From Gnetum montanum (taxonomy: Eukaryota > Streptophyta > Gnetopsida > Gnetales > Gnetaceae): a stretch of DNA of 64,000 nucleotides. The notes under the pieces are model-generated. The model was not told where the DNA came from, did no database searches, and saw only the letters and a list, made by a program, of their open reading frames with translations. The stretch lies in contig MNCI01017909.1 of the NCBI GenBank assembly GCA_015680685.1, positions 1,298,790-1,362,789 on the forward strand, read 5' to 3'. Each line of letters begins with the position of its first letter. Position 1 is the stretch's first letter. This document shows positions 1-11,620 of this stretch, piece by piece. Made by a program: the position numbers and the translations under genes.

Positions 1-17
1 TCCAACATTTTACACAT

Positions 18-480
18 GTCAAGCCAGTCATAATGAGCACAAACATAGCATAGTTACTATGCTACAAATTATTGTTTTAATTGAATTAAGAAAAATATGG
101 TCCCACAAGGTTTGTAATCGTTTAACATTAAAATCTTAAAATTTAGGACTCAAATTGAGAAACTAATTGTAGATCCATACTTTAGGAGTAAAATTGAGTT
201 AGTCTATCAAATTTGAGTGTGTTTCGACAACTTTGATTTTTTAGTGTATTTTAATTAATAAATTAAAAATTTTAATTAAACATCAAAATAAACTATGGAT
301 TCCCATTACATTAATTTTCTAGTATTATTGTGAAATAATGCTAGACTTTGCCATGCTCATTTGTCAAATATATATATATATATATATAACTTGAAACCTG
401 AAATAATAAACAACTAGAGAGGTTAGAAACAATTAGTAATTTGCTTATGTCACCCAATCAAAAGTCTTCATGTTAGTGAG
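18..480. repeat. Diverged direct repeat, copy 1
   Basis: This AT-rich block is similar along its length to 3131-3572: both share, in order, the strings GGTCCACAAGG-like, TTTAACATTAAAATC, AAATTGAGTTA, TTTGACAACTTTGA-like and TCACCCAATCAAAAG. The copies differ by many substitutions and small indels. It holds a (TA)10 microsatellite at about 369-388. No coding potential is seen. It may be a fragment of a non-coding repeat or a segmental duplication. Confidence 0.7.
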
Positions 481-1439
481 AAACATCAGGCACATCTACA
501 AATATATATATATAAACTTTAAAACATGTTAAAGTCTTAAGTATTTAAGAGTACTAAAGTCACATTTACAAATGTGGGCCACTACATAATACTAGTCATA
601 AGCTATCATAAATAGGCTATAACAAGTATTATTTTTTTGGGTTTGGTAAATTGTAACATCATCCTTAGGCTAGCTATTGTTCCATATTACATTGGACCAA
701 GATTATAAGAAATTCTTGTATTCTAGTAGTGTTACGCTTCCTTTGGTAGTGTATCTTCTTTTTGTTATGTACCTTGTTTAGCATTGTAAGCTCATGACAC
801 ACTTACAATGCTTGTTGGTAAATACAATATCCTTAGTGTTACATGGGTTGGGTTGCTTTGGACTCCTCCAATGATCAAACACTAAGTTAGGTCAGATGTT
901 CTCATGAAAAATATTCTTACCTCAGCATAGCCTGTCCTTCTCCTTGATGTTGCCTTCATAGCCACTTGTCTTTGTGACATCTTAATTCGGTTCACAATGC
1001 AAGATTTCTTAGGTCTGTGATGGACCAGTCCACCTTTTGGTACTTGGCATATCCAGGCCTTCAACTTCTATTTCTTACATCCTCCTTTGGTAACATTTGG
1101 TAAGGATGAGGACTTCTTCCTTCTTTCACTGTTTCTCATGCTTGCTACTTGGAGCTTTCTATGTTTGTACTTTTACAAATTACCATTTTTTTTTATCCTT
1201 TTGGCTTACAAATATTGGCTTTGGATGGTTGTTACTTCTTTTTGTTGATTCACATTATTGTATATATTCTATCATTCATAATTACAAAGTGTGAACCATG
1301 GTTCCTTTGTACTTTGTAAGACGTTGTGACTTTTGGTGGATGGTCATAACCTTTCATAATTGCTGATAGCTTAAGTTAAGAAATTAATGATTGTATCTTG
1401 ACTTCAAGAGTATATTTTAACAATAGTAAAATCACAATC
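481..1439. other. No gene recognised
   Basis: AT-rich sequence with short microsatellite runs and short ORFs on both strands that resemble no protein I recognise. I see no exon-like conservation and no TE terminus. Confidence 0.5.
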
Positions 1440-2231
1440 AGCGAATAACTCCACTCATCTCTTTTGCTTGAGATTTAGTTGTGGTTGGTCCATCAAGTAT
1501 TGTAAACCCTTATGATTAGTCCAAATAGTTAACTTTTCACCATACAAATTGTGATACCATATCTTTAAAGCAAAAACAATTGCTCTTAACTCAAGATCAT
1601 GTGTTGGATACTTTGTTTCATGTAGCTTTAATGGTTGAGAAGCATAGACTACTATCTTACTATCTTGCATTAACACACAATCAAAGCCTTCACCTAATGC
1701 ATCTATGCATATATCATAAGACATATCTCAGGTGGGGCAAATCAATATTAGAGTAGAAATCGACCTTTACTTCAACTCATCATAAGATGCTTGGTAATTG
1801 GAGCTCTAACTAAAGCTTACATCTTTCCTCAAAAGCTTAGTCAATGGAGAGCCAATTTTAGACAGGTTCTCAACAAACCTTCAATAATAACCTGCTAAGC
1901 CAGGGAAACTCCCAACTTCCCCAACTATTTTAGGAATAGGCCAATTATGTACCATTGCTATCTTTGTGGTGTCCACCACAATACCTGCTTCAGCAACAAT
2001 GTGTTCCAAAAACTATACATTAGTTTCCTAGAAAGAACACTTTCTTGACTGTGCATATAGTTGATGTGTTATAAGAGTCTGCAAAACAATCCTGAAGTGT
2101 TGCTCATGTAATTGCTTATCTTTAGAATACACCAAAATATCATCGATAAATACAACAATAAATTGATCCAGGTATCGCCTCATCACACTGTTCATCAAGT
2201 GCATAAACACAACACTCCCTAAAAAATCCAA
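1440..2231 (-). pseudogene. Ty3/gypsy pol relic (RT palm to RNase H)
   Basis: Read on the reverse strand from 2231 downward, the sequence gives the C-terminal half of a gypsy reverse transcriptase with the catalytic box [10 protein letters not shown] near 2130, then the connection (around 1800-1990, NWPIP- and FPGLAGYY-like text) and RNase H (1455-1724, with YASQPL, YPTHDLELRAIVFALK and TNHKGLQYL-like motifs). The three blocks follow the normal order but are separated by stops at about 2027 and 1825 and by frame changes, so the copy is dead. No gag, protease or integrase is adjacent. The motifs suit a chromovirus-like lineage, but too little remains to be sure. Confidence 0.88.
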
Positions 2232-2800
2232 GGTGCAGCCAAAAGCCTCCCAATAAAAAGAAAGAGAGAATAACAGTCCCTAGAATCAGCCTCGCCATTC
2301 CAAAATCAGGCACAAATAGGTTCCAACAGTAGTTGCTAGGTCAGCCTCCCATGCCTCTACTAAGAACACACACAAGACCACTCACGACAGTCCAGAAGAG
2401 AAGTTGAAAACAAGCAAGGAACATCCACACACCTCAAACTAGCATAGTCTGTCCTCACATGGGAAAATTGTGAAAACAAGAGCAAACCCCCCTCTATTTA
2501 TATGATGAATGAGATCCCAAGGCTTGGGCAAAAACTTGTATAGAAAAGTTTACACAATGGACAGATATTAGACAATCCACTCTGTAAAAATCTCTTGTTT
2601 TTATTTATGACATGATGACTAGACTTGAACAAGCAAGCTCATGAGGGAGTAGACATGTGAGAGACTATAGCCAAGAGAGCCACATGTTCTAATTAAATGA
2701 GTTATTTGTCCCTTTTTCAGCCATTAATATAAAGCACATAATATGCATATTAAAAATAGATGTCTTCATAAGCATGCCATAAAGTAACATCAAGCATACA
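2232..2800 (-). promoter_or_regulatory. LTR- or promoter-like block with TATA box
   Basis: Immediately upstream of the RT relic in its own direction lies a block with a strong reverse-strand TATA motif, ATATAAATAGAGG (2491-2503), followed by a more GC-balanced leader-like stretch without repeats. RT coding text begins abruptly at about 2225, so a promoter or LTR-like segment appears fused directly to mid-RT. This could be an LTR fused by internal deletion, or an unrelated promoter. No second LTR copy is visible to test this. Confidence 0.35.
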
Positions 2801-3130
2801 TCACCATCTCACTTACTTTTTCCACATTGGCTATTCTCTTGTGGCTCACCTTTTTGCTTGTTTTCAGTCACGTTTACTTTATAAGACTGAATGTTTATAG
2901 GGAATTATATAGAAAACATGTTCAAGTTGTATAAATATTGGACACATCTATTATGTTGATGATTTATTGCTACTGGAGTATTTGGGTCTCCATAGACGTA
3001 ATAAAATATCAATATCAATATCAATTTAGTTTTTGTCCTTTGTCTATTTTCCACAATTCTTATGTTTTGGCTTGCAAAAGTTATTGATATTAGACTTTTT
3101 ATACCTCTAACATTTACATACATTGAGCTT

Positions 3131-3572
3131 GTCAAACAAGTACAAACATGCCATAATTACCTATGTAAACATTAGTATTTTAATTGAATGAAAGAAAATA
3201 TGGGTCCACAAGGTACTTTTTAAATTGTTTAACATTAAAATCCTAAGATTTGGATGTTGAATCTAGGAACTAATTTTAGGTGTACTTTGGGTGTAAAATT
3301 GAGTTAATCCACCAAATTTGAGCATAATTTGACAACTTTGAATTTTTGATGTATTTTTATTACCTAAATTTTCAATAAATAAAAAAATGCAAGAAAATGC
3401 CAACATAAGCCATGAATCTAAATTTCACTTTTTTCATAATATTATTCTAATATAAGGTTAGATTTTGTCAGTCATTTGTCCATAAAAATATAATTGTATT
3501 TATGTTGCATAATTAAAAAGCAATTGGAAATAAATAGTAAACTTGCTTAAATCACCCAATCAAAAGCCTTCA
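3131..3572. repeat. Diverged direct repeat, copy 2
   Basis: Second copy of the block at 18-480. Its right end is cut by the LINE insertion at 3573. After the LINE, the text from 6259 (TATTAACTTAGAAGCATTAC) continues the alignment with copy 1 (GTTAGTGAGAAACATC at about 474). So the LINE landed inside an existing repeat copy. Confidence 0.7.
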
Positions 3573-3829
3573 TATTAACTTTTTTGAGAAAATGTTTGAG
3601 ATTATATTAAGTAAAGTCACAAAATGTACAAACAAAATTGTCTAGGGATGTGCCTCTCTTATTGCGAGGGGGTTTCTCACCCTTCCATTTGCTGAAAACT
3701 ATATAAGATGACCAACCATGGCAAACTAGAAACCAAAGAGGAGTGCCCCTACACTTGGGCACAGCAAGTCAAAAATGGCCACCACACGTGGCCCTTGAAA
3801 AAAACCATCACAGACAAGGACATTGGTAC

Positions 3830-4829
3830 ATATAGTACCCAATTTCTAAAGGTGCTTTAACAACCTAGTACATTCATAGTCAGGATATTCTTGACTATGA
3901 ATGACTTGCAACACATCATGATGATGCTCAATATCAACAAAAGCATTCATCTATTGAAATTCCTTAAAAGCAGCCTCCTTCTGTACACACTTGGTTGCAT
4001 CCCCCTTGCCATTTGAATGAAGCTTAGTTGATCACTGCCTGATGTGTCGGCATAGAGCCAACCAAGAAGTGTTAATGTTTATGTCCATAATGACATATGG
4101 AAATCTCCCATCACATAGCCACATCTGAGCATTATGTGCATGCACCTTATCTTGTTGCCGCTGCAAATGTTCTGCCTCCTCATGCTCCCACTCCTTAGCT
4201 AGCAGCTCCATCCTTTCCTACTCATCCCTTTGCTGCTCTTCCTTGATTTAGACATGCGAATCATCAATCAGTGCCACCCTTTTCATTGCTTCGTGCAACT
4301 CATGCTTCCGCAGAAGCTCCTCCTTTTTAGCATATTGGGTCTCTAGGTGGATAGTGATTTGATGGAGCTCTTCCTCTCAGGCACTCCACTTTGCCTCCCA
4401 CATGTGCCTTTCCTCCCACCTTGCCTTGTCCATAGCCTCCTTTGTCACCTGCTGCAGCTCTGGAGTCCATTGTAGCCCCATCTCCTAGCTACCAAGGATA
4501 GGAGAAGGAGACCTCCTTGACCCTGCTCCTTCCCTCTCCACCATAGAACCCTGCACCTACACCAACACAAGAACATCCCTCTAGGGATCTAGCTGCCTAT
4601 GCTTGTAAACCATCTACCTTTGAGCCACAGTCATAACCGATGGAATAGCTGAGGTAGCCGCCTTCCACAAAGCTAGAATTAATCCCAAGTGGCTAGGAAA
4701 AATCTCAATAGATTCATGCCACACTCCAACTACATACACTTGAACAGGGTGAAGTGCATGCTCTGTAGCTTCCAAGCATTTCCAGACTAGACCAAGAAAT
4801 GATCCACAAGCTCTGCGACTTGTTGCCAT
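3830..4829 (-). pseudogene. Decayed coiled-coil frame downstream of LINE ORF2
   Basis: One reverse-strand frame is traceable from 4829 to about 3830. The open part at 4614-4829 gives a 71-residue stretch starting MATSRRACGSF. After several stops the same frame gives a highly charged heptad-like segment (about 4130-4470) rich in E, K, R, Q and W, with text such as EEELHQITIHLETQYAKK and ERMELLAKEWEHEEAEHL, ending with LLKHL and a stop near 3835. Stops mostly sit where Gln or Trp would suit. Plant L1 ORF2 usually ends soon after zf-RVT, so this roughly 480-codon region (with 4830-5230) is an extension, a second ORF or captured sequence. I do not recognise the protein. Confidence 0.45.
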
Positions 4830-5229
4830 AGCAACAACAATGCCAACTTCAGCACCTAGCCACTACTTGTTTTCAAGATCATGCCATTGAAAAAGCCTTT
4901 AGCATCCTGCAAGCCACGCCCCATAGGAAGCACAGTTTCTCCTGCCATTGGGATTCCACGTTACCGCGCAATCATGACCTTTGTTAACTCAAGTTGAACA
5001 TTGCTTGAGGACGTAACATCCCTAGCCCAATTTTAGAAAAACAGGCCATCAACCAACTTGAGGTTGCCCTTCAACTAAGGGAGGACCTTGGCCCATCTAA
5101 CTCGCTCCACCTTCCACTAGAGCTCTGAATTCACCTGATAAGCCGTACACAAAGGCTCAAAAGTGGGCATTACTCCCATTGCAACCATAGCCTCCTTCCA
5201 AAATCTAATGCTTACAATTGTTGTCTATG

Positions 5230-6191
5230 TTGATGAAGGATGCTGCACTGACCTGAAAATCGTGTTGTTCTTGATCTTCCAGAGCACCTAGAGAACCACC
5301 ATCACCTTAGAATCTCCGTTCAACTTTGCATGGGCCTGAATTGCCGCAGCCCACCAATTGTCCACAACATTAGGGCATTGGTATAAAAAGTGTTCAATTG
5401 TCTCGAGGGTGTCGGAACATAATGGACAACTATCATACATAGGACAGCCCGCACCAAAATTGTTGCATGTTTTATCAGCCAAATGAAAACCTTGAGCTTT
5501 TCCAGCAGCCGTCCCTTCCAAACATTCCTCCATCCGTCGAGTCAAGGATGATATTAAATCTAAATAAGCTGCCGCGGTGACACCCCCAACAAACCTTCTA
5601 TCATCATATCCTATGCATGCTTGCAAAGTGTCTGCCAAATTGGTGATACTTGCCATTCATAATTCTAATCCATTGAGCTGCCCCCTCATGATGTTGTAAG
5701 ATCTGGTTAATTAATCGCTGATATCCCAGCATTATCTCATCATTAAATTTCAGAACTCTGAGTCCCCCAACATCCCTTGGTCTAGCTGTAGTCTTCCAAC
5801 ATACCAAATGCATACGATTACCCCCTTTATCCCCTGACCAGATAAAATTTCGAACCACCTGATCAATCTTCATTATAGTACTAGTAGGTGGAGAGGCCAT
5901 AGAAGCCATGAAATGGGCCATGGCAGCTAAAACCACCATAGCAAACATCACCTGACCCTTGTGTGTTAAGGAAATGATTTGACCAAATCTAGTGTTCCAT
6001 TTTCTATACCATCTTTGACCAAGTTCAATTCCTCCCCCAATCAAAAAGGGGATACCTAAGTAGGAATCTTGAGCAGTACCTTGAAGAATCCCCAGCACTT
6101 GAGAAATTCTACTTCCAACTCTAGCATCAGCATTGAGCAGTTGAAGGGTTGACTTTCCCTTTTTAATTTCTAATCCCACCTCCAAAGCCAT
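5230..6191 (-). pseudogene. LINE ORF2 C-terminal part (RT thumb, zf-RVT)
   Basis: From 6191 downward the reverse strand encodes text typical of the end of plant LINE RT: YLGIPFLIGG, then FIWSGD, WKTTARPRDVGGLRVLKF and a QWIRIMNGKY-like stretch. A frame change near 5604-5656 leads to a zf-RVT-like domain with CPLCSDTLETIEHFLYQC (about 5390-5445), where Cys/Cys/His/Cys residues are spaced as in that family. The VLW-IK-NN-TIF motif that commonly follows appears near 5250. The N-terminal endonuclease and RT core are absent because of 5' truncation. Confidence 0.88.
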
Positions 6192-6267
6192 TTGAGGAAG
6201 TGCCCGGTCAATTGCCTAAGCTTGTGGCACCATCGCCCACAAAAGCAACATAGTGTCTTATTAACTT

Positions 6268-8003
6268 AGAAGCATTACATGTACATATTTAATAGAGTAT
6301 TATGGGGAGATGTCACATGATAAATCAAGAATTTATAGCCATGTAGGCAGTGGTGTGATAAAATAAAAATATGGTGAATTAATTCAATTAATATGAATAG
6401 CAATTGTGACGTAAAGAAATAAAATATGCAGAAAACTGATTACATTAATGCAATAAATGATAGTAGTGCAAATTTAGATTACAGCAGATAGGTGTTAGAA
6501 CCAGAACCTTTTGGCTCTATGTTCCCTTAGGTCATATAAGCAATAAAATACTTCTGTAGAAAGTATGCAGGGTATAACAATGACTCAAATGTAACTCAAA
6601 TTGCAACCTATTACATACAAAGTAACACACTCGAAGTTAGTCTGAGCGGCAAAACTAGATTAAAGATGTGATACCTTTTTACAATATAGTAAATTGATTA
6701 GGTTAATTAATAGAGTGCAGTGAATTAATTATGTTGAATTTCCTAAATCCTCTTCGTGATAATTATAATGATTGTGACACAGCTATCAAATTGGTATGAT
6801 GAATTAAATGTAGCGTAGTAAATAAATTGATGTAATACAGTGAGCACAATTCAATAAGTCAATTATAATGGAGTAAAATCAATGTAATAACAAAAATATT
6901 AAAAGAAAAATACAGTCAGAAAAAAGAGTGGATTGAATAAACCTGATAACAATGGCTATGAGATGAAAGCAGGGGTTTGATTCACCCAACAATCATCATC
7001 ATTCTAGGTTTTTTTCTCTCAGGTATAATAAAATATAAAATCACTATCATTCCATGTTTTTTCCATCAGTTGGGTACATGAGTTTCTGTTGCCTTTATTA
7101 AGTCTTAATGCTTTGCATAATAAAATATAAATATTTGAACTTACATATTGATGGGAATTTACGTTACCCCGTACACTTTATTGAAGAATATGCCACAATA
7201 GTGAGTCTCAAATATTGAATCCATTAATTAACAAGTTAATGGATTACCATTGAGGTACACGAAGACAAATTAAATTAAATTTTTAAAATTAGATATGGAT
7301 AATATCATGTTGTTAGCAACCATCGATCTGTCTTGTGGTTGGTACCCTTATAGCATTATGTTGCGTTGTAATGATGTAATTTCAAGTGTAAACTATTCCG
7401 TTGTTGAATCCATGGAGTTTCTTAGAGAACATCCTAATGTACGTAAGTCTTAACTATGATCATGCCTGTGTAATATAATGCTATATAATACTTAATTGAG
7501 CTGAGCAAATCTTCATCAAATTTTAACTGAATTTTTAACAAAACTTGAAACTGCAAAATTTCTTGAGCTTTATTCTCCCATGTTTTCCCATGTCCAAAAG
7601 TATCAAAATTTTGAACAAGTAGAAAACCAAACAACAAACATCTGTAGCATATAGTGCGGTAAATCTGTTTTAAAAAGTATAGGGACAATAAACTTATTTG
7701 CAAATGATCCATCCATATTTTAACAGAAAATATGGTGCAGTGTTGTGTTACATAAGGATGTCTGGTATGTCTCAAATCTCCCGAAGGTTGCCGTCCATTG
7801 TTGATCTATTGGGTCTTTTTTTTCTTTTTTGGACCCTTTGTTAATAAAGATCTCGTGTCTGAAGTTGTAATGATTGTTTTTGTTTGCTTGTGTTGGATGT
7901 AACTTGGACACAACTTTTCATGTTGTTCGAAAACACTACCAAAATGCTTTGCTGTCCAAATTGCAATGCAAAATTTTGAAATAACTAGAATAAAAAACTC
8001 TTA
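6268..8003. other. No gene recognised
   Basis: AT-rich sequence with short ORFs only. One stretch at about 7370-7445 reads open and ends in GTACGTAAGT, which resembles a splice donor, but no upstream acceptor or protein match could be established. Confidence 0.45.
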
Positions 8004-8271
8004 GGGCCTGTTTGGTTGGGTGAATTCATGGATGTTGAATTTATGGAGATTTTGAGTCCACACGGATTGAATCCAATCTGAGCGGATTATACCTCAAATG
8101 GTGAAATTTGAAAAGAACCAAGAAATCTATAGAAATGGTGGGCTCAACATGAATCTGAAGATTCATCCATGTAAAACTTCATAAAACTAACTAAAACCAA
8201 ACAATTCTCTAAATACAATGAATGGAATCTGTAGAAACAGCACCTAAAGAATTGGGCAACCAAACAAGCCC
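8004..8271. mobile_element. MITE-like element (268 bp)
   Basis: The ends are inverted repeats: GGGCCTGTTTGGTTG at 8004-8018 and CAACCAAACAAGCCC at 8257-8271, with one mismatch in 15. The GGGCCTGTTTGG terminus is common among plant Harbinger- and hAT-type MITEs. Interior pieces are also partly inverted (TCATGGATG near the left end, CATCCATG near 8166). The left flank is TTA as for Harbinger, but the right flank AAC does not match, so the target duplication is unproven. There is no coding capacity. Confidence 0.68.
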
Positions 8272-9651
8272 AACAAACTTATCCATAATCTTCAATAGCC
8301 TCAAAGCTGGCCGGATATCTTATACAAAACTATTCCTTTTCACATCCCCATTGCGTCCCATGAAATTCCCCAAAAACCATCCTGTCCCCAAACAAATTTA
8401 GGATGCATCCCTATGTTCCCAGCTCTTAGTGTCCTGAATACATGTGGAACAGCGGTGCAGTTACTTCAATGTGGTATTTCTTTCCATATTTTAGCAATAT
8501 TATTTTCATTTAATATGGTATTGTGCCTTTATTTTTTTATCTTTCTTGGCATTTTCCCATTCTTCAGTTTTCTAGCAAATGATGTGTGTTAATCCGCATC
8601 TTTTAGCATTTCAGGTTGCAATAACCCAAGAATTTTCCCTTCCCTGCATGTCACAGAACTTAACTTAGAATGACCTTTCTATCCTGTTTGGTATGCCTTC
8701 AGAATTGGCTGTTCGTGAACATGCATATTTTCTTTTGTATACCTAACTAAAAGTCTCTTCCTTGATACTTCTCAAATTAACTGAATTGATCGGACTAACG
8801 TTTGGTAATTTTTTTGAATCCCCAGCCCCCTCTGTTCCCCTTCAGTGCCTAAAAGCTATTTCGTTTTAATTACTTGGCATTATTTCTAATTGGAGAGGCA
8901 CCAATTTCAAGGTTCCAAGGATCCATCCATCATCATTTGCATATAACCATTGTAACTTGGAAACTGTAATATTTTCCATCTATCGTCGAAAACCGTACTT
9001 TCCTTGCACACCCGACACTTGAATATCACACTCTGAGCGTTATCTGATTTGTGTATTGAACTTTAGATGATTGTCCTGGCATCACCTGATACCCGCTGCA
9101 GGTGAATGTCGTAACCTCTCATTTGATTGTTCATTTTCATATTTCCCCATTTCATTGTTCCAATGCGAAACTGAGAATTTCAAACCTATTACAAGGGTAG
9201 TCTGAAATCCCATCCTGCAAGAACGTTGGGACCTGGGAAGTAATCAATGAGGAAAACCAGTTTCCTAGGTAATTTGCTGGCATCACATGAACATCTATTT
9301 GAGTTTTATTTTTGCCTTATTAGTTTTAGTGCGCCTCCCTGCTTTCCTGCCGCCGGTGTTTGAAATATAAAGAGTTTGTATCCATAATTTGATATATGTA
9401 TGCATATCAGTGCTCTAGCATTTGATTTGCAGAGGTACTGGTAAACTTGCAGTTTTTAGTTGGATAGCTGCTAGTAGCATATCTCTGCAATAGAAAGCTA
9501 TATGCCAAGGGCTCTGCATAGTGTTTCCTCTTTGAAATATTGCATTAGTCTACACATTAATACTTGAGTACCTTTGTAGCATTATTTGTTTACTCTCGTA
9601 CTTTTATTTCTAAAATAGCATGGTAAATTCATGATTTTTGTTGGTGTTAAG
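8272..9651. other. No gene recognised; probable intron or upstream flank of SECA2
   Basis: If the exons at 9652-9960 belong to an active gene, this stretch would be intron. It is slightly less AT-rich than the surroundings, with scattered pyrimidine tracts followed by AG (for example TTTCAG near 8612), but I found no further recognisable SecA coding text. Confidence 0.4.
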
Positions 9652-9960
9652 AGATGTATTGCGGTGAAGGCAATAGATTCGTTCTGGAAAGATCACCTGG
9701 TGAACATGAATCGTCTGGGTGCTGCGGTACAAATGCATATTCAAAGTTTTATCTATTCTTTATTTTGTCAACGTGTGAGTTTGATGAGCTGTTTCACATT
9801 TCAGGTGAATGTAAGGAGCTTTGCGCAGATGAACCCACTTGAGGAATATAAAATAGACGGGTGCAGATTTTTTATTTCAATGCTCAGTGCTGCACGCCAT
9901 CTGACTGTGAAATCTCTGCTGAAACATTGGTTAATCACCCCAGGAGACCTCAACCTTTAG
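9652..9960 (+). CDS. SECA2: Plastid SecA (SECA2 type), last two exons
   Basis: SecA is the ATPase motor that drives precursor proteins through the Sec translocon; plants have plastid SecA1 and SecA2. The exon at about 9652-9726 encodes KAIDSFWKDHLVNMNRLGAA, followed by a 78-bp intron (9727-9804) bounded by GT and AG and preceded by TTTCACATTTCAG. The final exon, 9805-9960, begins VNVRSFAQMNPLEEYKIDG, continues RFFISMLSA and ends at TAG. The phase-0 splice restores the conserved helical-scaffold C-terminus. The NMNRL...NVRSF...EEYKIDGCRFF wording fits SECA2 rather than SECA1. The first exon boundary is uncertain, and all upstream exons are missing from view. Substitutions such as R-to-H and E-to-K near the end leave open a relic. 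Either the gene has very long upstream introns or this is a 3' fragment. Confidence 0.85.
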   Translation, partial: RCIAVKAIDSFWKDHLVNMNRLGAAVQMHIQSFIYSLFCQRVSLMSCFTFQVNVRSFAQMNPLEEYKIDGCRFFISMLSAARHLTVKSLLKHWLITPGDLNL

Positions 9961-11620
9961 TAAACAGTAAAACTTAGTCTCAGTAAATATTTAGTGGTTT
10001 GCAGACCGTAAAGATCAATATGGAGTGATTGTATTCTGAAAAACAGCAATGCAACAGTCAAGAATTTTGGTACCCTGAATTTCATAGTTTCAAATTTTGG
10101 TTCTCTGCGTTAGCTCCTCAGTTTGTTCATAATCTTCCACATAAATATGCTGGTCTTCTACACATGTTGAATGGAAATTTAAATTTTGTTTTATTATTTA
10201 TTGTCAGTAGCAAAGAATCCCTAGTGTCAATAACAATTTTTACCAATCATGAGCTTGAGATGTGCTCAATAAGCTTTACTGTTAGTTTGTCGTGAATTTA
10301 GTAGGGACGGTTTTTTCTCAAAATGTATGAAAATGGCCTGTACACAGTTAAACTATTAAAAAAAAGATATCCTATAAAATGTATACATAATTTTTTTAAA
10401 AAATATGGAATTCTGGCCCGGGATGAAACCATCTTAAGAAAAAATTGTTGGTATCAGCGACAAAAGTTGAAAATTAGCATGAGACACAAAACAACCAAGA
10501 AAATTGTTTTGAAGCCGTATCATTATTTTGGTGTCATGATCCCAAAGAGGTAACTCATTCAAGTAAGCAAATGATTTTCAAGTTGGCCAAATAAGCAATG
10601 CCATTAGTGCTCCTTTCCAGTCAATGGTTAATCCGATGTATAGATAAGCATTTGGTTAACGAAGGTGAAGTGTAAAAGCAAGAGAAACTTTTTAGGTAAA
10701 ACAAGAAGCAAATGATGGGTGTCAATGGTATCACAACGTTTTTCCTTTAAAACTTGTTTTTGATTCATTTCCTTTGGTTTTTAGATGTTTGTTTATCAAG
10801 TCATGGTACTTTGGTCAATTACAATTACAAATTTGCTCTTGAAGTAGGCTTCTTTATTTATAATAGTTTGGTTTTTCAAGTCATGGTACTTTGAATAACC
10901 TCTATATTAAACATGCAAATATGAAAATGTATAGAATGCAAAATGTTATGGGCTTACAAGCACACAAGCTACAAGATGTAGGAATTATCTAGCCTCTCTC
11001 ACTCAAATCTTAATCATGCTCAACTTGCTATAGAGCATGAGGCTTATACAACCTCTTAAAGTTCACTTCTCATTAGGAAATGAAGTCATAATTGACCAAG
11101 GAATCTAACACAATTTCTTCAAGGGACTTACACAATTGTCTTAAGGGCTCCTCATTCAACCAAGAGACTATCCACAATGGCCAAAAGACCCTAAATACAT
11201 CACCAAACATCAATATATAGGCTACCTGAACATTGTATAATTCATGATTTTGAAAAAATTTTAAAAGCTATTAGATGACTTGCTAGAAGCTGTTGAGTTG
11301 CACTTGGTTAAAGTCCCTTTTGCAACATAATCCTAAGAGCAACCCGTTTATCAATGTAGGCTGTGGGTTGCAATGCCTTACAATCGATTTGAATTGAAAT
11401 TTTCCAAGAGTGACTAGCTCTTAGTGCATGTGACTATGAGTTGCACCTTTAGTAGTGGCTGCAACATCCTACAGGCTACAATCACCTTACAACCTGAATT
11501 TTGATATGGAAAACATATAAAATGACTTTGAAGCTATCTACCAGTTGTAGGTTGCACTAACTCATAGCTACTCACTACAATTGATTGCAAGTTACATCCA
11601 ATCATAGCTTCCTATCCATG
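9961..11620. other. SECA2 3' flank, no further gene
   Basis: AT-rich. The first few hundred bases would be 3' UTR if SECA2 is expressed. A short diverged direct repeat (TCAAGTCATGGTACTTTG) occurs at about 10797 and 10877. From about 11280 to 11610 there are many copies of GTTGCA or TTGCAA and TGTAGG, which may belong to an LTR U3. Confidence 0.4.

Larger units (their letters stand above)
3573..6267 (-). mobile_element. 5'-truncated LINE (L1-like) insertion
   Basis: Non-LTR retrotransposon on the reverse strand, including both TSD copies. The 3' end is at about 3582, where the reverse strand ends in a short A run after a 3' UTR-like segment (TTAATATAATCTCAAACATT). The 5' end is truncated in ORF2 near 6258. 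A 9-bp direct repeat TATTAACTT at 3573-3581 and 6259-6267 is a plausible TSD. It contains the C-terminal RT region, the zinc-finger RT-associated domain and an unusual downstream coiled-coil reading frame. All frames carry stops, so it is inactive. Confidence 0.8.

Noticed and set aside
7340-7445. Possible exon ending in GTACGTAAGT upstream of SECA2
   Set aside because: The donor-like site is good, but the frame closes upstream without a convincing acceptor and the peptide could not be matched to SecA.
10029-10553. Two plus-strand ORFs (88 and 76 codons) downstream of SECA2
   Set aside because: No recognisable domain, AT-driven composition, and they lie in the expected 3' flank.
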